From Accumulibacter sp. (GTDB lineage: Bacteria; Pseudomonadota; Gammaproteobacteria; Burkholderiales; Rhodocyclaceae), in assembly GCF_029255285.1 (NCBI RefSeq), contig NZ_JAPUVI010000105.1, positions 1 through 64,000 on the forward strand: a stretch of DNA of 64,000 bases, in the 5' to 3' direction. Shown one piece after another: positions 27,037 to 37,032 of this stretch. Position 1 is the first letter of the stretch. Every line of letters begins with the position of its first letter. The translations under genes were made by a program, and so were the position numbers. Under the pieces are notes generated by a model. That model saw only the letters and a list, made by a program, of their open reading frames with translations, was not told the DNA's origin and did no database searches.

Positions 27037-27570
27037 ATGCGCCGCTACCTGAAAAAGTTCCTGCCCGACCCCGAAGCCGTTCGCTCCAACCCGTGGTTGC
27101 GGCCGTTTCAGTCCTCCTTGCTGCATCCTCGACTATGGCATCTGAACCGCCACTCGGCGGCCGGCGCCGTGGCCACCGGGCTGTTCTGCGGCTTGATTCC
27201 GGGACCGCTGCAAATGCTCGGCGCGGCGCTCTGCGCACTTGTGTTGCGCGTCAACCTGCCTCTCGCGCTGTTGGTTACGCTTTACTCCAATCCCTTCACT
27301 ATTGTTCCGCTGTACCTTTTGGCCTACCAGATCGGTCGCCGCCTGATCGACGACAGCAGCGGTCTCGTCGCGCCGCCGGAAGTCGACCTCGGCAGCTTTG
27401 CCACCTGGACCACCGCGCTGGAAGGCTGGATGCTCGACGTCTCGCGGCCTCTCGGGGTGGGTCTGCTGGCCCTCGCCTGCGGCCTTGCCCTGCTCGGCTA
27501 CCTGGCAACGCAGATTGCCTGGCGCGTCTACCTCATCAGGGCTTGGCAGCGTCGCAGACGTCGCCCCTGA
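27037..27570 (+). CDS. DUF2062 membrane protein
   Basis: A 177-residue protein with three or four hydrophobic segments. R-L-W-H-L-N-R-H-S-A-A-G-A-V-A-T-G-L-F-C-G and L-Y-S-N-P-F-T-I-V-P-L-Y are characteristic of DUF2062, a domain also found fused to glycosyltransferases. Both ends are basic. Function unknown; possibly an inner-membrane accessory for envelope synthesis. Its stop codon lies inside the large palindrome that follows. Confidence 0.85.
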   Translation: MRRYLKKFLPDPEAVRSNPWLRPFQSSLLHPRLWHLNRHSAAGAVATGLFCGLIPGPLQMLGAALCALVLRVNLPLALLVTLYSNPFTIVPLYLLAYQIGRRLIDDSSGLVAPPEVDLGSFATWTTALEGWMLDVSRPLGVGLLALACGLALLGYLATQIAWRVYLIRAWQRRRRRP

Positions 27571-27603
27571 CGCCGCGCTCCGCGGAGTGCGGCGTCAGGG
27601 GCG
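27562..27603. terminator. 42-nt near-perfect palindrome at the DUF2062 3' end
   Basis: Positions 27562-27576 pair perfectly with 27589-27603 (15 bp). The 12-nt middle contains a second palindrome (CTCCGCGGAG, 27578-27587), so a stem of 20 bp with one mismatched pair can form. No T-tract follows. It may end transcription, protect the 3' end, or be a dispersed repeat unit. The gene's TGA (27568-27570) sits inside the left arm. Confidence 0.55.
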
Positions 27604-27682
27604 GTAGTGCCGGGTTGGCGATTCCGGCTGCGGGTCGCGTACAGTGCTCGATCATCGACCACCAAAACGCAAGGAGAAGCGC

Positions 27683-28867
<1,185 letters not shown>

Positions 28868-29008
28868 CTCTCGCACAGGCCGGCGCAAACCCGGGCAGGG
28901 AAGACGCGAGCGCCGCCGCCGCGCGCCTTGAACGTCAAGCAGCCTTGGGTTAGACTTTCCTGCGGCTTAGCAAGGATCGGCAAATCGCAAACTACGGGGG
29001 AGAACAAG

Positions 29009-31111
29009 ATGGGACGCATCGTCATCAAGCACCTTTCCGGTTCCAAGGCAAACCAGGAGGCCAGTTTTCCTCTCGATCAGATCAAGGAAATCTCCTTCGG
29101 CCGCGACGCGGCGTCAAACGTCGCCTACGATGCCGAACGGGACGATGCGGTCAGCCGCAATCATGCCAAGATCGCCCGCGATCCGGCGCAGGACACGCTG
29201 TTCGTACTCACCGACCTGGGCAGCCGCAATGGCGTCTTCGTCAACCAGGCGAAGATCGCCGGCAGCACGGCGCTGCACCACGGAGATGTCGTCCAGTTGG
29301 GTACCGGGGGCCCGGAGTTCAGCTTCCAGATCGATCCACCTCCTGCGCTGGCGCCCAAAGCGACGCGTCAGATCGATCTTCGGCAGGCGGCGCCGACACG
29401 GGAGATCTCCGTTGGCGCCGACAGCCGGCCGCAACGCGTCGTGCTCAAGCACCTCAGCGGCTCGAAAGCGAACCAGGAAGTCACCTTCCCCGTGGCGCAG
29501 ACGAGCGAGATCAGCTTCGGACGTGATCCGGCGTCGAGCGTCTCCTACGACGCCGAACGCGACGATACGGTGAGCCGCAACCATGCAACAATCAAGCGCG
29601 ATCCACAGCAAAACAGTTTCACGCTCATCGACCTCAACAGTCGGAACGGCGTCAATGTCAATGGTGCCCGCATTAACGGTAACGTGGTCCTGCATCACGG
29701 CGACGTTATCCAGTTCGGGGCGGGTGGCCCCGAGATCTCGTTTCAGCTCGATCCGGCGCCCGCCAACGCACTTCGAGCAACGCGCCAGTTCGAAGGACGG
29801 GAGGCGCCACCGGCGATGACCCGCGAAGCGCCTGCCGTTGCCGCCACGGCGGCCGGCACCTCGGCGAGCGCGGCGCCCACACTGGCGGCCGCGCCGCGTG
29901 GCGTGGGCAAGGAGACGGTCGAGCGCCTGATCACCGAAACCAAGGTCGAGTCACGCAAGTCGATGGTCAACATCGTCGCCGCTCTGGTTGCCGTCGTCGC
30001 GGTGGTGGCCGGCGTGTTCGTCTTCATGGGCCGCGAGACGGAGAAGAAGCTCGAGGCCACGACAACGCAGATTCAGGCCGCAAAAACACAATCCGAAGCG
30101 ACGGCGTCAACCGTCAAGGCGATGCAGGATATCAAGACACCACAGGAGATTGCCGCCGCCTATTCGGAGTCTACCGTCTACATCGAAGTGAGCTGGAAGC
30201 TGATCGACGTCGCTTCCGGGCAGCAGCTCTATCACCGCTACGTGAATGGCAAGGCGGCTTACTTGAAGTCACCGGCCGGAGGGATGGAACCATGGCTGAC
30301 GGTGCAGGCGGAAAACAGCAAGCCGATAGGCGGCAGTCTGTCGGGCTCGGGCTTCGCGGTCACCGCAAACGGCTTCATTTTGACCAATCGGCATGTGGCG
30401 GCGCCGTGGAAGGAAACCTTCGAGTTGCCCCCGGGAATCCGCATCGAACTGAATCAGAAGGGAGAACTGGTCAAGGTGGAAGATGTTCCGGCACAACGCT
30501 GGTCGGCCGAAAAGAGCGTCTGGTGGCCGCAGGCGCTGCGCGGCGAGCAGAAACCCGTCGCTGGACGGCATGACCGTCTCGACGTCACTTTCGCCAACAA
30601 CAAGCTGCGCATCCCCGCCAAGCTCGTCCGCGTCTCGGAAGAGCACGACGTCGCGTTGATCAAGGTGGACACGCCGGCGGCGGTCAAACCAACGCCGCTG
30701 CTGCCGGCCTCGAGCTACGACGAAGTCAAGCCCGGCAATGCGATTACCGTTCTCGGCTACCCCGGTATCTCGCCGAAGACACTCTTTGCTGCCCGATCGA
30801 AGGACATGCTCGACCCGGGCGGCATGACGATCGTCGACATTCCGATTCCGACCGTTACGCCCGGCGCCGTCGGCAAGGTGATCCGCAGCACCCCGACCTC
30901 GGCCGGAGAAGGCGGTAACGCGTTCTACAGCGAAAGGAACTCCTATCAACTAACCGCCAACGCGACAGGAGCGGGCAACAGCGGTGGGCCGGTGTTCGAC
31001 GATCGCGGACGAGTCATAGGCATTTTTTACGCCGGCAATCAGGCTATCACCTTTGCCGTTCCCATCAAGTTCGCCACCGAACTGATGGAGGTCAAGGCCA
31101 TGCTCCAGTAG
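29009..31111 (+). CDS. Tandem-FHA transmembrane trypsin-like serine protease
   Basis: A 700-residue protein of unusual build. FHA domain 1 covers about 4-108 and FHA domain 2 about 144-248; each has G-R-D, S-R-N-H and the S-R-N-G pThr-binding loop. An Ala-rich linker follows, then one transmembrane helix (321-340), a short helical stretch (343-375), and a trypsin/DegP-fold protease with His462 (T-N-R-H-V), Asp547 (E-E-H-D-V-A-L) and Ser658 (G-A-G-N-S-G-G-P). No PDZ domain. FHA domains should be cytoplasmic and the protease periplasmic. ATG 29009 is used because GGGGGA precedes it. Followed after 22 nt by a Ser/Thr kinase gene, a natural source of the phospho-threonine ligand. Confidence 0.92.
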   Translation: MGRIVIKHLSGSKANQEASFPLDQIKEISFGRDAASNVAYDAERDDAVSRNHAKIARDPAQDTLFVLTDLGSRNGVFVNQAKIAGSTALHHGDVVQLGTGGPEFSFQIDPPPALAPKATRQIDLRQAAPTREISVGADSRPQRVVLKHLSGSKANQEVTFPVAQTSEISFGRDPASSVSYDAERDDTVSRNHATIKRDPQQNSFTLIDLNSRNGVNVNGARINGNVVLHHGDVIQFGAGGPEISFQLDPAPANALRATRQFEGREAPPAMTREAPAVAATAAGTSASAAPTLAAAPRGVGKETVERLITETKVESRKSMVNIVAALVAVVAVVAGVFVFMGRETEKKLEATTTQIQAAKTQSEATASTVKAMQDIKTPQEIAAAYSESTVYIEVSWKLIDVASGQQLYHRYVNGKAAYLKSPAGGMEPWLTVQAENSKPIGGSLSGSGFAVTANGFILTNRHVAAPWKETFELPPGIRIELNQKGELVKVEDVPAQRWSAEKSVWWPQALRGEQKPVAGRHDRLDVTFANNKLRIPAKLVRVSEEHDVALIKVDTPAAVKPTPLLPASSYDEVKPGNAITVLGYPGISPKTLFAARSKDMLDPGGMTIVDIPIPTVTPGAVGKVIRSTPTSAGEGGNAFYSERNSYQLTANATGAGNSGGPVFDDRGRVIGIFYAGNQAITFAVPIKFATELMEVKAMLQ

Positions 31112-31133
31112 TTGACGGCCTCGAAAACGGCCC

Positions 31134-32390
31134 ATGACTTCTCTCGCCAACGCGGCGGTCGGCGACTATCGCTTGCTCGAATTGATCGGGTCGGGCGGCA
31201 TGGGAGAGGTGTACCGTGCCGTACACTCGAAGATCGGACGCGTCGTTGCCGTCAAGGTTCTGCGGCGTGGCGAGCAGGGGCAGGCGCTGACCGAGCGCTT
31301 CGTCAACGAAGCGCGGATTCAGGCTGGCCTGCACCATCCGCACATTGCCGAGCTGTACGACTTTGCTGACCTCCAGGGCCGCCCCTGCATCATCATGGAG
31401 TATGTGGACGGTATTACCCTGCGTGACCGGATAGAGGGCTCGTCGGCCGGCTTGCCGGTCGATGACGCGCTACGCATCTTTCGCTCCGTGGTCGGGGCAA
31501 TTGCTTACCTGCACGAGCGCGGCATCGTCCACCGGGACATCAAATCCTCCAACATCAAACTGGCTTCGAATGGGCAAGTCAAGCTGCTCGATTTCGGGAT
31601 TGCCAAGGACCAGACGAGCAAGCGACTGACGATGGCGGGCGGCTGTGTGGGAACGATGGATTACCTGGCGCCCGAACAGATCCGGGGCACGGCGGCCGAT
31701 GCACGGGGCGACGTGTGGGCCCTGGGAGTACTGTTTTACGAGATGCTGACCGCCAGCCTGCCGTTTGCCGCCGACTCGGTCGGCGCGCTGTGCGAACGTA
31801 TCACGCGTGCCGACTACCGCACTCCCAGCCTCACCTCCCCCCTGTCGTCGGAACTCAAGCGCGTGATCGGGCGTTGCCTGCGTAGCGAACCGACGGACCG
31901 CTATCGCGACGCTGGCGAGTTGCTGAGCGATCTCGGGCGCATCGAACAGCCTTCTTTGACGCCGGCGAAAACCGCCAGATTCGCGTTGTCGGCCGACTGG
32001 CGGCAGGCCGCACGGAACAATTGGCCGCTGTTCGGCGCCGGATTGCTGCTGGTCGCCGTGCTGAGCGCCGGCTTTCTCTGGAATCGCAGTCCAACCCCAC
32101 TGCCGGCGCCGCCCGCCACGCCCAGCGTCGCTCAGACGCCTCCCGCTGCCGCGCCGAACGTGCCGCTCGGACTCGTGCGCATCGGAACGATCGACGGGCC
32201 GGCAGACGTCTATGAAGACGGCCGACCGATTGGCACCACGGCCAAGCTGCTCGAGCGGGAATATCCGGTGGGCAGCCACGTGGCCTTGACGCTCAAGCGA
32301 GAGGGATATGAAGACTTGCGACTGGAAGTCGAGGTTCACGAAAGCGGTCACGAATCTCATTGGCAACTCCGTCCCAAGGACCAGCGCTGA
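31134..32390 (+). CDS. Transmembrane Ser/Thr protein kinase with PEGA domain
   Basis: A 418-residue Hanks-type kinase. Gly loop G-S-G-G-M-G-E-V-Y, Lys41 in A-V-K-V-L, catalytic H-R-D135, D153-F-G, and the A-P-E-Q activation-segment end are all intact. One transmembrane helix (about 298-316) is followed by a Pro/Ala linker and a PEGA-like beta domain (about 350-415; G-P-A-D-V-Y-E-D-G-R-P-I-G-T-T), outside the membrane. Probably phosphorylates the upstream FHA protein or its partners. Gaps of 22 nt before and 7 nt after mark it as part of one operon. Confidence 0.93.
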   Translation: MTSLANAAVGDYRLLELIGSGGMGEVYRAVHSKIGRVVAVKVLRRGEQGQALTERFVNEARIQAGLHHPHIAELYDFADLQGRPCIIMEYVDGITLRDRIEGSSAGLPVDDALRIFRSVVGAIAYLHERGIVHRDIKSSNIKLASNGQVKLLDFGIAKDQTSKRLTMAGGCVGTMDYLAPEQIRGTAADARGDVWALGVLFYEMLTASLPFAADSVGALCERITRADYRTPSLTSPLSSELKRVIGRCLRSEPTDRYRDAGELLSDLGRIEQPSLTPAKTARFALSADWRQAARNNWPLFGAGLLLVAVLSAGFLWNRSPTPLPAPPATPSVAQTPPAAAPNVPLGLVRIGTIDGPADVYEDGRPIGTTAKLLEREYPVGSHVALTLKREGYEDLRLEVEVHESGHESHWQLRPKDQR

Positions 32391-32397
32391 GCGACCA

Positions 32398-33234
32398 ATG
32401 GTTGACGAAACGTTCCCCGACTATGTAGTCCAGGCGTGCATGGCCAAGGACATTGGGCTCGTACGCGAAACCAATCAGGATGCGATCGCCTTCGTTTCCC
32501 CGGGCGATCCCGGGGAACGCAGGCGCCGCGGCGTACTGGCCATCGTGGCGGACGGCATGGGGGGGCACAAAGGAGGCGAGGTGGCAAGCGCTCTGGCCGT
32601 TCAGACAGTCTGCCGCGACTACTTTGCGGCGCCCGTTGACGACCCGCTGCAGGCGATCGGACTGGCCATGGCCGAGGCAAATGAGACGGTATACCGCGCC
32701 GCCGAGGCCGACCGAGCACTTTCCGGCATGGGCACGACGGCCACCGCCCTGGTTCTCGTCGGAGGCAACGTACTGTTCGCCCATGTCGGCGACAGCCGGC
32801 TCTACCGCTGCCACCAGGGCCAGGCCAGGCAACTGACCGAGGACGACACGCTGGTCGAACAGATGGTCAAGGAGGGCATGATCACGGCCGCCGAAGCGCG
32901 CCATCACCCGGAGCGCAACGTTCTGGTACGCTCGTTGGGAACGCGGCCGGAAGTGCGCATCACGACTCGGCGCTGCGATCCGCCGAAGATCGGTGAGTGT
33001 TTCGTGCTGTGTTCCGACGGCATGTACGACAGTATCAAGCCGGAGGAGATCGCCCGCATCGTGGAGGCCGGCGATCCCGAGACGGCCTGCCGACAGCTCA
33101 TCGAGCTGGCGCGTGAGCGCGACGGCAGCGACAACATTTCGGTGGGCATCGTTGCCGTCCGCACGCCCGATACGGCAGAAAAGTCGATGCCAGTGACGCG
33201 TGAGATGGTCGTCGGCCAAACGGAGAACAAATGA
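32398..33234 (+). CDS. PP2C-family Ser/Thr protein phosphatase
   Basis: Removes phosphate from Ser/Thr residues; the opposing activity to the two kinases. The 278-residue protein has R-E-T-N-Q-D-A, A-D-G-M-G-G-H-K-G-G-E, H-V-G-D-S-R-L-Y and D-G-S-D-N-I-S-V, giving all metal-binding Asp residues of the family. No membrane segment or signal peptide, so it is cytoplasmic. Start ATG 32398 is 7 nt after the first kinase, and its stop overlaps the ATG of the second kinase (ATGA). Confidence 0.95.
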   Translation: MVDETFPDYVVQACMAKDIGLVRETNQDAIAFVSPGDPGERRRRGVLAIVADGMGGHKGGEVASALAVQTVCRDYFAAPVDDPLQAIGLAMAEANETVYRAAEADRALSGMGTTATALVLVGGNVLFAHVGDSRLYRCHQGQARQLTEDDTLVEQMVKEGMITAAEARHHPERNVLVRSLGTRPEVRITTRRCDPPKIGECFVLCSDGMYDSIKPEEIARIVEAGDPETACRQLIELARERDGSDNISVGIVAVRTPDTAEKSMPVTREMVVGQTENK

Positions 33235-34721
33235 TGGGCAATCAGATGATCGGTGATTTCGAGCTCGTCGCCAAAATCGGCGAAGGCGGAATGGGCGAGG
33301 TCTTCAAGGGCCGCGACTCGATGCTCGAGCGCGACGTCGCGATCAAGTCCCTGCGTCCCGAACTTGCCGCACGCGCCGACATCCTCGAACGTTTCCGGAC
33401 CGAGGCGGTGGCGCTTGCTCGCCTCAACCATCCGAACATCGCCGGCGTCTATCGCTTCTTTCGGCACGCCGACCAGTACTACATGGTTATGGAGTTCGTG
33501 GCCGGCGAAACGCTCGACCAAATGGTCACCCGGCGCGGCGCGCTGCCCTGGCAGGAAGCTCTGCGTTACGCCGCCGGAGCGCTGTGCGGGCTGGAACATG
33601 CGCACCACGCGGGCGTGGTACACCGCGACATCAAACCGGCCAACATGATGGTGGCGGCCGATGGAACGCTCAAGCTGATGGACTTCGGCATCGCGCGCAT
33701 CCTCGAAAAGATGCGTCTGACGCGCAGCGGTCACTTGATCGGAACGCTGGAGTACATGTCGCCGGAGCAGGTCCAGGGGCGAGAGGTCGACGCTCGTTCC
33801 GATCTGTACTCGCTGGCTGTCGTACTTTTCGAGTTGCTGACCGCCCGTGTGCCCTTCTCGAAAGGCACCGACTTCGAACTCATGAAAGCGCAGATCGAAG
33901 AGCCGCCGCCACCATTGCACCGGTTTGCGGCCGGCCTGCCGACCAAGCTCGAGGAGGTACTGGCGCGCGCCCTGGCCAAGGATCCGTCGCAGCGCTACCC
34001 CGACGCTGCTGCCTTTCGCAACGCGCTCGAAGCGCTGCTGAGCAACGAGGGACTGAGCAGCGTCCCGCAAGCGGCACCGGCGACACGCTTGATCGTCACG
34101 CCGGCCGCGACACCTCCCGCGACGACCGGCACGGCCGCGCAGGAAGGAGTTGCGGCGAGCGGGGTCGGACGGGCGGTAGGGGAGGCAAGGCAGCAAGTGT
34201 TCTGGCGAAGCTACCCGGGAATTGTTGCCCTGGTTTTTGCCCTGCTGGTAGTAGGCGCACTCGCTTGGTGGAGTGGCCGGGCCAAAACAGCGGCACCGCA
34301 GACTTCTGGCGAGCTGGCGCACAAACCCGAGGCGAGCCGGTCAGCAACCGTTTCGTCCACACCGGCGGGTCCAGTGGCTGCCGACTCACCGTCTACGGCT
34401 TCATTCAGCGCACCAGCGCTGCCGGCGAGCGACTCCGTACGCCCGGCCACTCTGCCTACGTCCTCCGGCCCGGTGCAGGCACTTGCACCGCAAGAGTCGG
34501 GCATTCCCGCCACCGGCCCGGCGTTGCCCAAACCGTCAAGCCCTGCCCGAGCAGCGGACTCCGGCCAGCGGGTGGTTGTGCGTAGTTCCGCCGAGCAGAA
34601 GGTGGTTGCGAGATCACGTGCCGAGCCGCCGCCACAGGCTTCGGTTCGCAGTGACCCGATTCCGCCAGTCGTTAGACGCGAAGAAGTCGGTTCGACAGGA
34701 GGATGGACGATTCGAAAATGA
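33231..34721 (+). CDS. Transmembrane Ser/Thr protein kinase
   Basis: A 496-residue kinase. G-E-G-G-M-G-E-V-F loop, Lys39 (A-I-K-S-L), H-R-D133-I-K-P-A-N, D151-F-G and S-P-E-Q are complete. A transmembrane helix covers about 329-347. The tail (350-496) is Pro/Ser/Ala-rich with no recognised domain, unlike the PEGA tail of the first kinase. The tail would be periplasmic. Overlaps the phosphatase upstream (ATGA) and the lipoprotein downstream (ATGA at 34718-34721), indicating tight translational coupling of three products. Confidence 0.94.
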   Translation: MMGNQMIGDFELVAKIGEGGMGEVFKGRDSMLERDVAIKSLRPELAARADILERFRTEAVALARLNHPNIAGVYRFFRHADQYYMVMEFVAGETLDQMVTRRGALPWQEALRYAAGALCGLEHAHHAGVVHRDIKPANMMVAADGTLKLMDFGIARILEKMRLTRSGHLIGTLEYMSPEQVQGREVDARSDLYSLAVVLFELLTARVPFSKGTDFELMKAQIEEPPPPLHRFAAGLPTKLEEVLARALAKDPSQRYPDAAAFRNALEALLSNEGLSSVPQAAPATRLIVTPAATPPATTGTAAQEGVAASGVGRAVGEARQQVFWRSYPGIVALVFALLVVGALAWWSGRAKTAAPQTSGELAHKPEASRSATVSSTPAGPVAADSPSTASFSAPALPASDSVRPATLPTSSGPVQALAPQESGIPATGPALPKPSSPARAADSGQRVVVRSSAEQKVVARSRAEPPPQASVRSDPIPPVVRREEVGSTGGWTIRK

Positions 34722-35269
34722 AGAAATACCAGACAATAGTGTTTTCACGTGTATTGTTGCTCGCCACCGCTGTGCTGCTGTTGAGTGCCTGTGCCGGCGG
34801 GGGGCAGGGCTTTGCGCCTGCCGACACCATTCAGTCGTGGCTCTGGCGGATGGAAAAAGGGATGCGCAAGCCCGGCGAAGTTCTGGTCAGCCTGCCCGAT
34901 GCCGTCTGGAAGGAGCGTGGCTGTGCCAGCCTGACGCGTCCCTACGTGGCGGTCGAGTTGAACGAGATTCTGCCGCCGCGCCTTGTCGCCGGGGAGGAGT
35001 TCAATCACCGCATGACGTATTCCTTGTGCCCGGCACGCACCGGGGAGGTAGTAGTCGGCGACCTCTCGCGCCGCATCACTTACAAAGGCAACACCGTTTT
35101 CGAGGACGTTTCGCGGCGCTTCGAACTCCGGCCCGGCAGGTGGCGTGTCGACGCGTTCATCGGCATCCCGCCCAGCGCTCCGGCCGGCATCTATTCGGTT
35201 GAGGTGAGTTTCTTCGGTGGTGGTGTGCAGTTCGAGCGTAGTGCCAGTCTCGCCGTCTCCCGGCGCTAA
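34718..35269 (+). CDS. Predicted lipoprotein of the kinase-phosphatase operon
   Basis: A 183-residue protein beginning M-K-K-Y, with a hydrophobic signal and the lipobox L-S-A-C25, so it should be lipid-modified and exported. Start 34718 is chosen over 34703 because it gives a classic signal peptide and an ATGA overlap with the kinase stop; the AGGAGG at 34697-34702 would be touching the ATG at 34703. The mature part is beta-rich with two cysteines and resembles nothing I can name. As the last gene of the operon it may be a protease substrate, sensor or partner of the periplasmic domains. Confidence 0.8.
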   Translation: MKKYQTIVFSRVLLLATAVLLLSACAGGGQGFAPADTIQSWLWRMEKGMRKPGEVLVSLPDAVWKERGCASLTRPYVAVELNEILPPRLVAGEEFNHRMTYSLCPARTGEVVVGDLSRRITYKGNTVFEDVSRRFELRPGRWRVDAFIGIPPSAPAGIYSVEVSFFGGGVQFERSASLAVSRR

Positions 35270-35487
35270 GGAGCACGGGGGCGCTTCGGGCTACCTGATG
35301 GGCTTATGTCACGAGGAGCCGGGAAATAGCGACCACCCTTTCCGCCGGCGCAGGAAATCGCTCAAGCCTGACAGTCTCCTAGAGAATCCTGGCGTAAGAC
35401 CTATGCAGCTCGTTTGCCACATGCACGATCATCAAACGCATTCCTTTCGAGATAAGGCGCGATGCCGTCACCGCGAAGAGAGAGCAG

Positions 35488-36278
35488 TTAGGGGGTTTTT
35501 TCCGACGCCAGTACGGCCGCCAGCTTGTTGGCGTGGAGACTCTCGCGTACCAGATGACGCGGGAGCAGGGCTACGCCATGCCCTTCTTCGGCCAAAGATC
35601 TGAGTAGCGAAACACTATTCGCGGAAATCGCGCACCGACCCGGAGCGCTTGCCCAACGCCGGTTGCCGACTGTCCAAGGCATGTCGCCCGCTGATGTGCG
35701 AAGGTTCGGCACAGCGCTTGTCCAACTGGTCTGTTGAGACAATCGTGCCATGGCGCTGCAAGTAGACTGGCGAGGCATATAAGCCGCTGGTGATCGTCGC
35801 AATTCGGCGTGCCACCACGCGCTGATCGACCACCTTGCCGATACGGAAGGCAAGATCGATCGGGTCGCAAAAAGGGTCCGCGACATGGGACCACAGGTTG
35901 AACTCGACGTGCAGCCCAGGATGCTCGGCCAAGAAGCGGCCAACGATGGGACCGACGATGTCGACTCCCAGATCGACCGGCATGGCAATTCGAATGCGCT
36001 CCTGCATTGCACGGCTCTTGTCGATCGCCGCTTGCGCAGCCGCCGTGGCTGCGACCACATCGAGACAGCGCTAAAACGGTCGGGCTCGGAGTAAGCGCAA
36101 CTTTACGCGTCGTGCGCTGAAAAAGCTGCCCCTCCAGCCGACGTTCCATCGCGGCGATACGGCGCGACACGGTCGGCAGCGGGACGTCCAGAAGGCTGCC
36201 GGCGCGGCTGAAGCTGCCCGTGCGTGCCACTTCGACAAACAGGTGGATATCGGGCAGAGAGAGTACGGACTCTTTCAC
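35488..36278 (-). pseudogene. LysR-family regulator, frameshifted
   Basis: Starts at ATG 36278 with a good LysR helix-turn-helix (I-H-L-F-V-E-V-A-R-T-G-S-F-S-R-A-G ... P-T-V-S-R-R-I-A-A-M-E-R-R-L). Near 36080 the homology moves to another frame (A-T-A-A-A-Q-A-A-I-D-K-S-R ... V-E-F-N-L-W-S), and near 35640 it moves again to reach the C terminus (S-L-A-E-E-G-H-G-V-A-L-L-P). At least two indels break the gene, so it cannot give a full regulator. Divergent from the DUF5519 gene, which it may once have controlled. Confidence 0.85.
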
Positions 36279-36404
36279 TATTGGAATTCTGTGTTGTTCT
36301 ACGGTCGATATCCAGGCTGGCCGTGGTGGCCTATTATCCGACCAAGTTGCCTACTGCAGGAACGACACCCGCGAAAACACCGCAACAACTGCCGAGAACT
36401 ATCG

Positions 36405-36887
36405 ATGGACTTCATGGATCAGCTGCTTACGCTTCCGCCACGCAGAGGAGTGCCTCCGCGCATGTCGCCAGCCACCCCGCAGGAGCAATTGGACCAATTC
36501 CCTGACGATTGGAGCGTGATCGAGGAACTGATCGCGTTTGCGTTTTCTTTGGAGGGCGTAATTGAGCAGGAAACACGTATTGCTCCGGCAGGTGCGCGCG
36601 CACTTACGCTACCCATGCCATCGCCAGCGGATCGCCGTGCCTTCCTGGTTGACCGGGAATTTGCTCACGTTCACAACCCGCCTATCGGCAGCATGCACAT
36701 GACACTTCCTGAGCCGTTCCGCACGGCAGCGATCGACAAGGCTTGGGCTCTGCGTCACCCTTTCGCGATCGTCAATCCGCAGGCGCTTGATGCCGTCTTC
36801 GTATTCGCCCCCCGTGACCGTGCCGAACTTGCCTGGGCAAAACTGTTGCTCGGCATTTCGCACGCCAACGCTCGCGGAATGCTGTAG
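36405..36887 (+). CDS. DUF5519 (luciferase-like) domain protein
   Basis: A 160-residue protein. R-A-L-T-L-P, F-L-V-D-R-E-F-A-H-V-H-N-P-P-I-G-S-M-H and A-W-A-L-R-H-P-F fit the small DUF5519 family, sometimes labelled luciferase family. ATG 36405 is taken; a longer in-frame start at 36243 lies in the divergent LysR gene and is unlikely. The reaction is unknown. Neighbouring genes on both sides are broken, so this may be the one survivor of a damaged gene group. Confidence 0.7.
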   Translation: MDFMDQLLTLPPRRGVPPRMSPATPQEQLDQFPDDWSVIEELIAFAFSLEGVIEQETRIAPAGARALTLPMPSPADRRAFLVDREFAHVHNPPIGSMHMTLPEPFRTAAIDKAWALRHPFAIVNPQALDAVFVFAPRDRAELAWAKLLLGISHANARGML

Positions 36888-37032
36888 ACCTGGGTAGCCA
36901 CGCAAGCGCTGCCCATTGACGATCAGGCGACCGCATCGTGCGCAAAATCCTCGTGTGTTCTCGTTCCGGCGACGGCCACACGCAGCGCATGGCGCAACGA
37001 CAGTTCGGAACACGCGTTGCGGCAATTTCGCA

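Noticed and set aside
29009..35269. Reading the kinase/FHA/PP2C genes as part of a type VI secretion locus
   Set aside because: No TssB, TssC, ClpV, VgrG, TssM or other T6SS gene lies within the window, and the FHA protein carries a protease.
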